The notes under the pieces: generated by a model
What the model was told of the DNA's origin: nothing
Database searches by the model: none
The model's input: the letters and a program-made list of their open reading frames with translations, nothing else
DNA from: a virus
IMG/VR virus record: IMGVR_UViG_3300029908_000004
Coordinates: 107,458 to 171,457 of that record
DNA length: 64,000 nt
Reading direction: 5' to 3' (one strand)
Part shown: positions 31,301 through 39,419 of the stretch, piece by piece
How the letters are laid out: the number at the start of each line of letters is the position of its first letter
Numbering within the stretch: the first letter of the stretch is position 1
Position numbers and translations under genes: made by a program

Positions 31301-33033
31301 CCCCTAGCTCTACATATTTTACCTGTACCTCTGCTAATTATTCTCTTCCAGAACCGGTGCCATCAGGCAGTGTGATTGGGACAGGGACTATGGGGGCGAT
31401 AGTTTTAACATGGTCCCCTTCTCCAAGCAATATTAACCAATATAAAGTATATTGGTCGAACAATTATGGAACTTCTTTTACTTCATTTACAGTTTCTGGA
31501 ACTACAGCTACAGTCGTGTTAACTAGTGGAGACCCAGCAGCGTTATTAACAACTGATTTTTCTGCGCATATCACAGCTCTTTCTATCAGCCCTAATTCAT
31601 CTACTGGGTTATACGTAGAGTCTGCTCCAGTTAGTATGAATACGCCTCCTGATCTGACTGGATACATGCCACAGACGTCAGGTACCCCGGCTCCACCAGC
31701 TAGTATAACAGCCACACCACAGACGTCAACAGATATAACTCTATCTTGGCCTGCTTCTACTTCCACAGATATAAATTATTATATAATTGAAAGCCAATCA
31801 ACAAATAATAACACTATGGTATCTTCTCCTTGGTGTTATATAGGGACGGTACCAGCTCCTTCTACAGGATACAGGGTATCTGGGCTACAATCTAGTACGA
31901 TAAGCCAATTATTATGGACATTTAGAATTTGGTCAGTAAATAATACTAGTGTAGTGTCTGCTACTCCTGCGGTATCAAGTCCAGTACCTGTATTAATAGA
32001 TACTACCCCTCCTGCTATACCGGTAGGTCTAAGTGGGACATTCCTGAATAGTGGATCTACAGCTACTGCTACTATTTGTTGGACTCCAAATATAGAGCCG
32101 GATTTCGACCATTACCTATTACAGTACCAAGCTAGTAGTTTATCTGGTACACCAACATCTATAAATGTTCCTGGTATTACACCAACTACTACTATAACTG
32201 GATTACCACAATCTATTAGTTATAATTTTATGGTAGCCGCAGGGGATACTCTTGGTAACACTAGTGCTTTCTGTTCTCCTCTAGTTATAACTTCAACAAC
32301 CGGTAGTGGCACAGTACCAACTGCTCCAACGGTTTCTGAAACGTTTACCGCCCCTTATTCAGGTATTTTAACCATTACGTATACCCCTCCTTCTAATTTC
32401 ACGTGCTATTCGATTTATAGAGCAACGACTAGTTCGCAAGGATCTTTATTAGGCACCTGTACTACTAGTACATACACTGATTTCGTTATGTCGTATTCTA
32501 ATATAACTTATTACTACTGTGTTACAGCTACGAACAGTAGTGGTCTTTCAAGTGTGATTTCAAATATTGTATCTATAACTTATACCGGAACTGGAAGCAA
32601 CGGGGCTTGCCCGGCAGAAAATATGTGGGTTACTCAGGATAAGCAAGCAAAGCAAGTTGTAGCTGGGGATTTATTAGATATTCTGCTGAATAACGATGTA
32701 TCAAGCAAAGGGCTAGTGATTTCCAATTCTCATACTTACGCAGCTTGTGTAGAGCTGAAAGCGGATAATGGAGCCACTGTAATAGTTTCTAGGAATACGC
32801 CGATGGTATTAAAGGATAATACACAAAGGTATGCTTCAGAAATGCAGCTACAGCTAGTAGCAACTGATATAGGAAACGGGATTGAATGGTCACCAGTCAC
32901 TGTTTACGATGCTGGAATTCGTAGGGTTTGTCATATATACCTAGGAGGAAAGATTTTTGCTGCTGGATCCTCAAAAGATAAGAGGGTATACACACATAAC
33001 TCCCTTGCTTATGGACCGATTAGGACAAAATAA
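28342..33033 (+). CDS. Giant fibronectin-III adhesin with C-terminal Hint-like domain, 1563 aa
   Basis: Likely receptor-binding or tail-tip protein. Many Fn3-type repeats are visible, each with patterns such as ITLTWTAPVTNSLAGYQIEQ or INLSWINPSRDFSGYY and closing NxVSSFDRVGNQS-like strands. At about 570-720 a galactose-binding or CBM-like domain interrupts them (NPGFEDVPTTSPFG, WDDAQVEQCPF). The last 140 residues (from C1423) look like a Hint/intein-like domain: CPAENMWVTQDKQAKQVVAG, then VIVSRNTPMVL, then VCHIYLGGKIFAAG and THN (1551-1553). The start lies in the TAATG overlap. Confidence 0.75.
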   Translation: MTRLIDPSQYFTRYQSDARYLGRSQPAPPPIGLSMISTALSATPGYSSVVIELIDPSIPFWADTGGPYVYYYMFDCTPTIAGVAQATNTITLPYSSSCIYTLPALISGANYSISARTVDYTGQPGTESTAVEITTTTNTSTPTAITITAAPCIGGAQIVLSALNTDPDFSQYELYRGNGYVSSPVSWGVAPIIVATFTNVMIPNGVFIDHSIPATSTDYYYYIVEVNLSGNTTVTPIVGPLSLVGTSVAPPPTPSLVTASGTVNSDGSIIISFQSLTLTTAPTVTSYNIYRRITGTAQWLSLVNLPTTMEVNSTTITYIDTYTIIGMNYTYGVTSVDSYGDESSMDTDHLIMVTSTVTTTIAAPSDVVLTGVQGGVNVSWLITRGAVGYEICYRFAQVGSSDLTSWSDPINVQSNSYTIFGLEYPESPVGPPTRDVLANSFEVSLRSYNSIMDYSPYSYLIATYPDLNNYFPADTSLPPAPIKVTPVISNAASITLTWTAPVTNSLAGYQIEQQSVYDDTPSSWSILALINDPTAGTKSFIANGLEPYAFTNTSYIFRVRSVDTSGNLSSPNLVFNPGFEDVPTTSPFGIPFWSYIGDAPSIITTDTRNNSLRAMKQDGTTQLSQSIEVIGGLVYTASCFVTSDPAINGSPNPNTSVQMQITFSNTLGLSETYNSNRITTNIGYQRLVVTATAPIAATIAKVTLLNDPTNTAQTAIWDDAQVEQCPFATIYADGKTEQVNAVETSGPQPYLVNGLPLVLSIAGSLGAINLSWINPSRDFSGYYDYINGAFEIWRMVTVSEQSNMPVSTSYIKIAEVPSFVSASGITSYNSYSDLQPEENNNITASYELRGIDRFGNEGNQVLAGPLSATSQTPNDIQIVTDIHVPPPTPILVGSGCGAVANSDGSISVSWNGITPLDCVTLGGYNLWRMIIPSGTTPTPLWNSLLATISIGPSTGGDIVTFIDTSTNPGALYWYNVSSFDRVGNQSPPSSTYFTCTSANYSLPEPVPSGSVIGTGTMGAIVLTWSPSPSNINQYKVYWSNNYGTSFTSFTVSGTTATVVLTSGDPAALLTTDFSAHITALSISPNSSTGLYVESAPVSMNTPPDLTGYMPQTSGTPAPPASITATPQTSTDITLSWPASTSTDINYYIIESQSTNNNTMVSSPWCYIGTVPAPSTGYRVSGLQSSTISQLLWTFRIWSVNNTSVVSATPAVSSPVPVLIDTTPPAIPVGLSGTFLNSGSTATATICWTPNIEPDFDHYLLQYQASSLSGTPTSINVPGITPTTTITGLPQSISYNFMVAAGDTLGNTSAFCSPLVITSTTGSGTVPTAPTVSETFTAPYSGILTITYTPPSNFTCYSIYRATTSSQGSLLGTCTTSTYTDFVMSYSNITYYYCVTATNSSGLSSVISNIVSITYTGTGSNGACPAENMWVTQDKQAKQVVAGDLLDILLNNDVSSKGLVISNSHTYAACVELKADNGATVIVSRNTPMVLKDNTQRYASEMQLQLVATDIGNGIEWSPVTVYDAGIRRVCHIYLGGKIFAAGSSKDKRVYTHNSLAYGPIRTK

Positions 33034-33081
33034 TCAATCATTTACCTATACTATGAAGTAGTATGGAGAGGATCCCAATAA

Positions 33082-33639
33082 ATGGGGCGTGTAAACCGCT
33101 TACGCTACATAGAATTCAGATTGGTTGACTTATCTAGCAACCCAATTACAGGGAGGGTTTTGTCCCAATTACAGGTATTCTTTACAAGAAACGCGGTGGT
33201 TTGCACAGATCCTTTATCTTTGGTGGAATTAGGTAGTGGTAGGTATATATTAGAGTACACTCCTTCTGCTGCGGGTCACGATTATCTAGAAATGTATGAC
33301 CCACCTTCTCAGATTAGAATCGAAGACTCAGAAGATATAGATGACGCTAATACATTCTTTGATTTGAGTGCTACCGTAGGTGTTAGTCAGGATTATGGCA
33401 GTATTGGTAGATATAAAGTCATTGTATCTAACCCGAGTTCTTACGTACTTTACGTGTTTTATACATCTGATTGGGACGCTGGAAAGACTGCCACAAACTT
33501 TGCATTGGCAGCTACGAATATAGACAGCTCTGGTAACTGGCTGTCCACCCCTATAACTTTAGTTCATGGCACTTATAACTTAGTTTTATTTGGGGCAGAC
33601 GGAACAATAATAGTAGTAGCTGCCAGCTTAGTCGTTTAA
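33082..33639 (+). CDS. Beta-rich adhesin-associated protein, 185 aa
   Basis: ATG at 33082 with GGAGAGGA upstream. The N-terminal half is a beta domain (RYIEFRLVDLSSNPITG, then GSGRYILEYTPSAAGHDYLE). The second half is another strand-rich part (GRYKVIVSNPSSYVLYVFYT). It follows the Fn3 giant and shares its low charge and beta character, so a fibre or tail-tip role is likely. No family named. Confidence 0.55.
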   Translation: MGRVNRLRYIEFRLVDLSSNPITGRVLSQLQVFFTRNAVVCTDPLSLVELGSGRYILEYTPSAAGHDYLEMYDPPSQIRIEDSEDIDDANTFFDLSATVGVSQDYGSIGRYKVIVSNPSSYVLYVFYTSDWDAGKTATNFALAATNIDSSGNWLSTPITLVHGTYNLVLFGADGTIIVVAASLVV

Positions 33640-33650
33640 TTGGAGCAATA

Positions 33651-34424
33651 ATGAGAAATTTGATTTTGCATGTAACACTACCAAAAGGACTATCGTTAAC
33701 TGATGGCAGAATATTGGAACAAGACGTGACTTACGATTTGGTATCACAAATCGAGCCATATTTTTGTTCTATAGATCAAGTACGTCTAGCTGGTGGGCAA
33801 ATACTTCGTAAGCTATCGGACTTAACAATAGCTTGTCAGATTTATCAATCTAGTGAAGAAGCACGTCTTATTTCACCTATGCCCTTTTCTAGCTCTGTAA
33901 TAAACAATACTCCTTATAACAATATTACACATCATAGGTTAATTGGGTGTAGGAATCAGTGGGTAACTGCCGCTGCTGCAAGGGATTTAATCTTAGGTCA
34001 GGGTACACTATTAGGTGGTCCACAATCCCACGTATTAGCAAATTTCTCTGTTGAGAGATCAAGAGGATTCCAGACTGAGGGTACCCCAGCCAAACTTAAG
34101 GAGTTGGGTGATTCAATCAAATTCTATGAAGTAGCGTTAAGAAGTTCTGGGTATACACTTCCCGGTGGAAGACCAAGATCAGGTATGGCAGCAAAAGGTG
34201 TATATGACTGGACAGAAAGAACACCAGCAAGAACTTGGACGTCAACTGGTCTAGGTGCAAACGCTACATCTATGGATTTCGGTTCACCAACTGGTGGTCG
34301 TGGAAAACCAACAAAGTTTTTTGCTTCTCCATTCTATTCTCCACCTCTTATTAATCTAAGATCTGGTATTTTCCAAGGAACTTATCCATTAGTTATTCAA
34401 ACAGCATATCCATTATCAGTATAA
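33651..34424 (+). CDS. Unknown protein, 257 aa
   Basis: ATG at 33651 with GGAGC upstream. The N-terminus is beta-like (RNLILHVTLPKGLSLTDGRI). The middle is helical with Ala-rich parts (QWVTAAAARDLILGQGT). A Gly/Pro/Thr-rich section with many aromatic residues (FFASPFYSPPLINLRSG) comes near the end. It is in the adhesin-to-neck transition. I cannot assign a family or function. Confidence 0.55.
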   Translation: MRNLILHVTLPKGLSLTDGRILEQDVTYDLVSQIEPYFCSIDQVRLAGGQILRKLSDLTIACQIYQSSEEARLISPMPFSSSVINNTPYNNITHHRLIGCRNQWVTAAAARDLILGQGTLLGGPQSHVLANFSVERSRGFQTEGTPAKLKELGDSIKFYEVALRSSGYTLPGGRPRSGMAAKGVYDWTERTPARTWTSTGLGANATSMDFGSPTGGRGKPTKFFASPFYSPPLINLRSGIFQGTYPLVIQTAYPLSV

Positions 34425-34447
34425 GTATTTAATAAGGAATTAATATA

Positions 34448-34615
34448 ATGACTGACCCCACAACAAAGTATCCAGTCCTTTCTAATGTTAACTTGTCAGA
34501 ACAATTATGGGGTGAGATTAGAGCAATAGAGACCCCAGTCAAAAATTATTCCCTATGGAATGAGATTAAAGGAAGAGAAATAACAGGCAAGAATTATTCC
34601 TTTATGGAGAAGTAA
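34448..34615 (+). CDS. Very small protein made of a short tandem repeat, 55 aa
   Basis: ATG at 34448 with AAGGA upstream, 56 codons to TAA at 34613-34615, directly followed by the next ATG. The product contains two adjacent 16-residue units, LWGEIRAIETPVKNYS and LWNEIKGREITGKNYS, then FMEK, which begins a third. The repeat, the Shine-Dalgarno and the tight junction support a real gene. It may be a short coiled or beta-repeat linker in the neck region. The role is unknown. Confidence 0.55.
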   Translation: MTDPTTKYPVLSNVNLSEQLWGEIRAIETPVKNYSLWNEIKGREITGKNYSFMEK

Positions 34616-35161
34616 ATGCAATATTTTCCAGATACACCAAATATCGATTTACGTGAAGAAATGGACGCTTTGTTGTTCGGGCGTTCGGATGTAAATTCTA
34701 TTGGTAAACGTGTCATTCTAAGAAGAATAACAAACGATAAATGTGTTTGTTGGGATGAAACTTCTGGTGGTCCAAATAGAATGTGTGTTTATTGTGGTGG
34801 TGAGGGATATCTATGGAGAGAAACTTATGAAACTATGTGTGTGGTCAGAGGCATAGCCCCTGTGTATAAACCCGGAGTTCTGGCTACTGGTTCGTACCCT
34901 ATGGCCCAGTATGGTTATACAGATCAGAACACTGGCACAGCGTTCGCTAGGTTTGATTGTTATATAAATTATGAGAGATATACCCTTCCAGAACACCTAT
35001 CCTACGACAAGATGTATGAACTAAAAGTCAACGAAGATGGTAGTTTATTTCATCCGTTAACACGAACAATAAAGTGGAAAGTGTTGACCGTAGTGCCCGT
35101 TCATGGTGATTTCTCAAGGATCGAATACTTTGAGTTGGCACTTGAAAAAGAAAACGTATAA
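34616..35161 (+). CDS. Neck-type protein with zinc knuckle, 181 aa
   Basis: ATG at 34616 with GGAG upstream, starting right after the repeat gene. Residues about 43-65 hold CVCWD and CVYCGGEGYLW, two Cys pairs that could bind zinc. The rest is mostly beta (FARFDCYINYERYTLPEHLS, then YELKVNEDG), with a terminal FSRIEYFELALEKE. The location before the sheath and the size suit a head-tail connector or closure protein. That is inference from context. Confidence 0.6.
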   Translation: MQYFPDTPNIDLREEMDALLFGRSDVNSIGKRVILRRITNDKCVCWDETSGGPNRMCVYCGGEGYLWRETYETMCVVRGIAPVYKPGVLATGSYPMAQYGYTDQNTGTAFARFDCYINYERYTLPEHLSYDKMYELKVNEDGSLFHPLTRTIKWKVLTVVPVHGDFSRIEYFELALEKENV

Positions 35162-35209
35162 ATAAGGTTCGCATGGGTATTTAAATCTATGAGTTAGAGT
35201 CAGAACTGC

Positions 35210-35217
35210 TATACTAA
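35210..35217 (+). promoter_or_regulatory. TATACTAA motif
   Basis: In the 88-nt gap before the neck gene at 35250, in a stretch rich in A and T with no other gene. Same octamer as at 3895, 5479, 9109 and 59606. The -35 region is weak. Confidence 0.35.
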
Positions 35218-35249
35218 TTAGGAATAGTTGGAGAGATATCGGGAGTTAT

Positions 35250-35963
35250 ATGGATCGCTACTTTAAAAGAGGGTATGACAAGAAGGAACCTAGAACAAAT
35301 AGACATCTTTTAGAGCCACCCATAAGATCTACTTTACCAGCGGTCGATATACCAGGATTTTTTGATGCGGTGGAGGCTGCTTTACAGATTCATATTAAAT
35401 CTTATGGCACTCCAGAGGGGACAACCCCAAAGTTTGAGCATGAATTCCCTAGGGAACGAATGACAAAAACGGATGATCCATTCGATGTAATTACTTTTAG
35501 AGTGGTTAGTAGTTCAATGGCTCCAACAATGAACGATGGATCAGCACCACGGACTCCAGAAGTGAGACAAATAATGCCTCACCCAAAGCAAGCGGGCTAC
35601 AACCTCGTCGTCTATGGTTGGTGGGAATTAGTTATTGTAGAGTTTAGCATTTGGTCAAGATCAAATTTACGAGCTGATTTATTAACTAATTGGTTTCATC
35701 GATTCATGGTTAAATATGCTACCGAACTGGATTATTTCCTTGCTCGTGGCGTACAGCATTTTAGATTCGTCGCACGTGGCGACGACGATTTCGATTCAGA
35801 ACAGAGACAGGAAATCTACCGTCGTAGATTGAAGTATGAGATCCGTCTTGAATACCTGGACACACTAATGGAGAAGACGCTTCAGAGTGTTGACTTAATA
35901 ATTGGGGTTGCAAAGCAGACCGACACGATCGTTATACCAAGTGACCCAAACAGCGACAAATAA
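35250..35963 (+). CDS. Putative neck or tail terminator protein, 237 aa
   Basis: ATG at 35250 with GGGAG upstream. It shows a helix (FFDAVEAALQIHIKS), then strands (DPFDVITFRVVSS, NLVVYGWWELVIVEFSIWS) and a C-terminal helical part (SEQRQEIYRRRLKYEIRLEY) with DxVIGV-like end strands. The mix of strand pairs and helices, and its place directly before the sheath, resemble tail-completion proteins. There is no diagnostic motif. Confidence 0.6.
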   Translation: MDRYFKRGYDKKEPRTNRHLLEPPIRSTLPAVDIPGFFDAVEAALQIHIKSYGTPEGTTPKFEHEFPRERMTKTDDPFDVITFRVVSSSMAPTMNDGSAPRTPEVRQIMPHPKQAGYNLVVYGWWELVIVEFSIWSRSNLRADLLTNWFHRFMVKYATELDYFLARGVQHFRFVARGDDDFDSEQRQEIYRRRLKYEIRLEYLDTLMEKTLQSVDLIIGVAKQTDTIVIPSDPNSDK

Positions 35964-35998
35964 AGTTTGTTTGCTATAGAGAGGGAGAATTTAATCTC

Positions 35999-38068
35999 AT
36001 GTCTAGTTATCCAAATCTACCTGGAATTCAGGTCTACACGATCGATCGTGGCCTTGCTTCACGCACGGTTCCCAAAGATAAGTCAGTATTGATTTGTGGT
36101 ACTGCCGGTCAAGGTCCTCAAAACGACCCGTTCCAGGTAACCGATCGTGCCGCAGCAGCAAGCACCTTCGGTCTTAACGGCTCACTTATCAAGGCAATGG
36201 AAGAAGTTGCTGCTAATTGTGACAACGTCATCCTATATCGTATAGGAACAGGACCAACATACCTAAATGGTGTTGGAGCAGCACAAATCGGACCAATCAC
36301 AGCTGTCAGTCAGTCAGTTGGTGGCACTTGTGTGTATACTGGAACATTTACTGGCGCAGCAACAAACGCATTGTCTGGTGGGTCGATTACTGTATCTGGG
36401 ATGACTCCTTCAGCACTTAATGGAACGTTCACCTGCACTGCTTCATCAGCTGTAGCACTAACACTATCTAATGCAGCCGTTACAACTGCAGCCTCAGGTC
36501 TTACTGGAATGGCCACTTATTCAGGATTCAATATTGAATGTGGTTCAACGAATACAGATAATTCTACTGATTATCAAATCTGGTATAAAGCTGGGATTCT
36601 GTATGTGTGGTTTTACGGAGACCTAGTATTTTCAAATGATGCTGCTAATGGCTACTCAATAAATACTGGTGACATAACAATCACTGGCAATATCCTAAAT
36701 TTGGGTCTAGAACTCGGAACTGGCACTAGCGCCCAAGCAGTAACCACAGCACAAGCCCTAACATTAACGCAAGCTGGGGCACTTACTGGTTCAACTGCTG
36801 CACCAGCACCAGTTTTTGTACTTGGTGCTGATGGTACATCCCTTACACTACGTCAGACATATGTTGCTCTGGCACAGGCTTTGGATTTACTAATGGATTT
36901 CTCAGTAGATTCTGTCTATTGCCCAGATGCTTTTGTTGATGCCCCAAACGTTGCTTATAGAATGACTGCTGCTGGTAACACTAGCGTTCTAGATTGGTTG
37001 AAGACAACGTCTTCTTCAACTGGTGTTAAGACATATCAGTGGGCGAGCGAATCAGTTGATAGTAACGGAACTGTCGCTACACCTATGGCAGGTAGCATAA
37101 CTACTGCAGCTGCTCGTGTAGCTGCTGGTTGGCATGAAGTTCATTTTGAGTACTTACTAGCTAACTTCTGTTATGTCCAAGAAACAATTGGTCAGTCTGG
37201 AACTTGTATTGGCTTTATTGGTACTACAGGACCAAATAGCTTCTCACTTATAGACACCCGTAATTGGATAGGCTATCTACCTCAGTATAGCCCAGTTGTT
37301 ACGAATGAAGTTATCACAGCAGGTAATGGTATATTAGGTATACCTACCATAGTTGGAACTGTTCCGTCTAATCTAAGTGTTCTTTGTACGGATAGTTCTA
37401 TTGGGCGTGCTGGTGGATTATTCGCAACCACTGTTGGTGAGTATGACGGCATAGTTGTTCAGGATGCTAATGGTAATAATGTTGACATCGGTGCTTATAT
37501 CCACGTATTCGCAGATCAAGGTGTAATTAGCAATGGATACGCTACAAACTACTGTACTAATCTAGCGGGTTATGTGGCAGGTATCGCTTCAGCATTAGAT
37601 GAGAAATCAAACCTGACTAACAAACCGGTGAACGCAGTTCAGCTATGGAAAGCTTCCTTCGCACAGATGGATTCTCTAACTTGGGCTGGTGTTAACGTAT
37701 TAAGGTTCAAGGGAAATGGAATTCTGCCAGTAATGCTTCATGGCTTTACTATTGCTACGGATCTTAGCGATTATCATAACCTGCTTCGCCAGCGTATTAA
37801 GGGCTTGGTTGTTGATACAATTCGTGTTACAGCCGATCCTTATATCGGTGAGTCTTCAACAGATGGTCTACAGTTGACAGCAATGCAAACAGCATTGGAT
37901 TCAGCATTGACAAACCTACAGAAGCGCGGATATATCAGTCGTTATAGCTTTGTGGTAAGTGTAACACAAGCAGAACAACGTATTGGACACGCCAATATCT
38001 ACGTCAACTTCTACCCAGCAGACGAGCTGGTTCAGCTAACAGCAACTGTTGGTATTAGCCGTTCCTAA
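35999..38068 (+). CDS. Contractile tail sheath protein, 689 aa
   Basis: Forms the contracting outer tube. The N-terminus reads YPNLPGIQVYTIDRGLASRT, and SVLICGTAGQGPQNDPFQV with the FGLNGSLIKAMEEVAANC region is typical of sheaths. The C-terminus has the conserved helix and strands (DSALTNLQKRGYISRYSFVV, then ANIYVNFYPADELVQLTATV). At about 105-180 an Ig-like insert is visible (TVSGMTPSALNGTFTCTASS). GAGGGAG precedes the start. The length is above the usual simple sheath because of inserts. Confidence 0.88.
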   Translation: MSSYPNLPGIQVYTIDRGLASRTVPKDKSVLICGTAGQGPQNDPFQVTDRAAAASTFGLNGSLIKAMEEVAANCDNVILYRIGTGPTYLNGVGAAQIGPITAVSQSVGGTCVYTGTFTGAATNALSGGSITVSGMTPSALNGTFTCTASSAVALTLSNAAVTTAASGLTGMATYSGFNIECGSTNTDNSTDYQIWYKAGILYVWFYGDLVFSNDAANGYSINTGDITITGNILNLGLELGTGTSAQAVTTAQALTLTQAGALTGSTAAPAPVFVLGADGTSLTLRQTYVALAQALDLLMDFSVDSVYCPDAFVDAPNVAYRMTAAGNTSVLDWLKTTSSSTGVKTYQWASESVDSNGTVATPMAGSITTAAARVAAGWHEVHFEYLLANFCYVQETIGQSGTCIGFIGTTGPNSFSLIDTRNWIGYLPQYSPVVTNEVITAGNGILGIPTIVGTVPSNLSVLCTDSSIGRAGGLFATTVGEYDGIVVQDANGNNVDIGAYIHVFADQGVISNGYATNYCTNLAGYVAGIASALDEKSNLTNKPVNAVQLWKASFAQMDSLTWAGVNVLRFKGNGILPVMLHGFTIATDLSDYHNLLRQRIKGLVVDTIRVTADPYIGESSTDGLQLTAMQTALDSALTNLQKRGYISRYSFVVSVTQAEQRIGHANIYVNFYPADELVQLTATVGISRS

Positions 38069-38081
38069 TCCTTCCAAATCA

Positions 38082-38112
38082 AGACTCTCTAGGATATTAT
38101 CCTAGAGAGTCT
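38082..38112 (+). terminator. Perfect 14-bp hairpin after the sheath gene
   Basis: AGACTCTCTAGGAT pairs with ATCCTAGAGAGTCT around a 3-nt loop. No strong U-tract follows, but an A-rich stretch precedes it. The next gene's GAGAT lies 3 nt beyond, repeating the hairpin-before-Shine-Dalgarno layout. Confidence 0.65.
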
Positions 38113-38126
38113 ATCGAGATATAAAT

Positions 38127-38600
38127 ATGGCTTTCGCAGATAGTGTTTATATGAATGCTAGCCGAGCTTTCGGTAAACTAAAAAGTACTATATCCTATGC
38201 CATGTCAGCCCCACTTGTCAAAGAGTCATTATCTTATGCTAAGACTGTAACAGCGGGCGGGCGGTCTGGTATAACTGGCACTTCCCTTAAATCTGTCGGA
38301 ATGTACGCTGCTGGTGGTGCCGCTGCTGGTGTAGCGCAAGATTATGCTTTTAATAATGGTAACGACTGGGCTGCTGCTGGTTTAAAAGGCGCAGCACTTG
38401 GTGGTCTAGGCAGGTATGCTTATGGAGCTGGGAGAGGTGCTTGGAACCAAGGTAGATCTGGAGCAGGTGGGATGAGAAATTCTTGGGGTGCTGGATTTGA
38501 ACGTATGGGGGCAGCAGCAAAATATAACGCTGGTATCGCAGATACAATGGTACCTAGCTCATTTAGACGACCTCTATTTAAGAATTTAGTTGGTCTTTAA
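38127..38600 (+). CDS. Gly/Ala-rich virion-associated protein, 157 aa
   Basis: ATG at 38127. The middle is strongly Gly/Ala-rich with hydrophobic helices (MYAAGGAAAGVAQDYAF, then AAGLKGAALGGLGRYAYGAG), and the tail is Gly, Arg and Trp-bearing. The composition resembles the three glycine-rich proteins at 8173-10566, although it lies between sheath and tube genes. It may be a membrane-active or packing component of the tail. No family. Confidence 0.5.
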   Translation: MAFADSVYMNASRAFGKLKSTISYAMSAPLVKESLSYAKTVTAGGRSGITGTSLKSVGMYAAGGAAAGVAQDYAFNNGNDWAAAGLKGAALGGLGRYAYGAGRGAWNQGRSGAGGMRNSWGAGFERMGAAAKYNAGIADTMVPSSFRRPLFKNLVGL

Positions 38601-38639
38601 TGAATTCCGTAGCGAGTCACAAATAATATAGGAGAAACA

Positions 38640-39350
38640 ATGTCAACAGCATCAACACTACCTGGTGGTCCATTAGAATCAGAAATATCCAGGTCTTATA
38701 ATTCATTTTCTGGTTCTGATATTATGGCCTGTATCGGCACGTATCAGTTCGCAGAACTCCAGGCGGTTTCTTATAGTGTGACTCGCGAAAAGGCTCCTAT
38801 CTATACGATGGGATCCCCAGATCCAAGAGCATTCAGTCGCAACAAGCGTGGTATCGCTGGAAGCTTGATCTGGGTTAATTTCGATCGTCACGCTTTGCTG
38901 AACGTTTTCTATCAAGCGAATGGAATGTTCGTTGCTAACTCTGAAGACATTCGTCCTCAGTATAGCACTGCGTCTACCAGCTTGTTGAATCAGACAGCTA
39001 TCTTTAATCAAGCGTTAGTCCGTACGATTAACACCGGGGGAATTGCTAATTCTGCTGCGTCTACAATCGATGCTTTGGATTCAGTTCCAATTACATCTGT
39101 ATCAGCTTTAAAATCTCTAGCTTCGCCTTGGTATTCAGACCAAATTCTGCCATTTGATATCACTCTAGTAGCTAACAATGAAATGGGTGCTGCTAGTGGA
39201 ATGAGAATCTTCGGTGTAGAAATTCTTAATGAAGGTTCTGGTGTGTCTATCGACGACGCCGTAACCGAGATGCAAGCAACATTTGTAGCCCGCTTAGTTG
39301 AACCATGGGCTGCCGTTCAGACTCCGTTTGAAAACCTAGTTGGGGGCTAA
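38640..39350 (+). CDS. Tail tube protein (first of three related), 236 aa
   Basis: Likely main inner tube. ATG at 38640 with AGGAG upstream. The region SVTREKAPIYTMGSPDPRAF, then NKRGIAGSLIWVNF, and the later LPFDITLVANNEMGAASGMR and IFGVEILNEGSGVSIDDA are the strand pattern of contractile-tail tube proteins. The next two genes repeat these landmarks. Codon use looks like that of the sheath and capsid genes, which suits a highly expressed product. Confidence 0.75.
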   Translation: MSTASTLPGGPLESEISRSYNSFSGSDIMACIGTYQFAELQAVSYSVTREKAPIYTMGSPDPRAFSRNKRGIAGSLIWVNFDRHALLNVFYQANGMFVANSEDIRPQYSTASTSLLNQTAIFNQALVRTINTGGIANSAASTIDALDSVPITSVSALKSLASPWYSDQILPFDITLVANNEMGAASGMRIFGVEILNEGSGVSIDDAVTEMQATFVARLVEPWAAVQTPFENLVGG

Positions 39351-39380
39351 CCCCTTTTCCGGGCCACCAATAGCCCGATA

Positions 39381-39407
39381 GGGCCGTTATCATGAAGATG
39401 ACGGCCC
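39381..39407 (+). terminator. Hairpin between tube-like genes
   Basis: Stem GGGCCGT/ACGGCCC around a 13-nt loop that can pair further (TCAT with ATGA). It comes 3-4 nt before the AGG that serves the next start. It could be a terminator or a leader hairpin. Confidence 0.5.
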
Positions 39408-39419
39408 AATAGGATGCCT

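Noticed and set aside
33043-33064. TATACTA-like promoter before the gene at 33082
   Set aside because: The bases form part of a small inverted repeat (TACTA/TAGTA) and do not match the full octamer.
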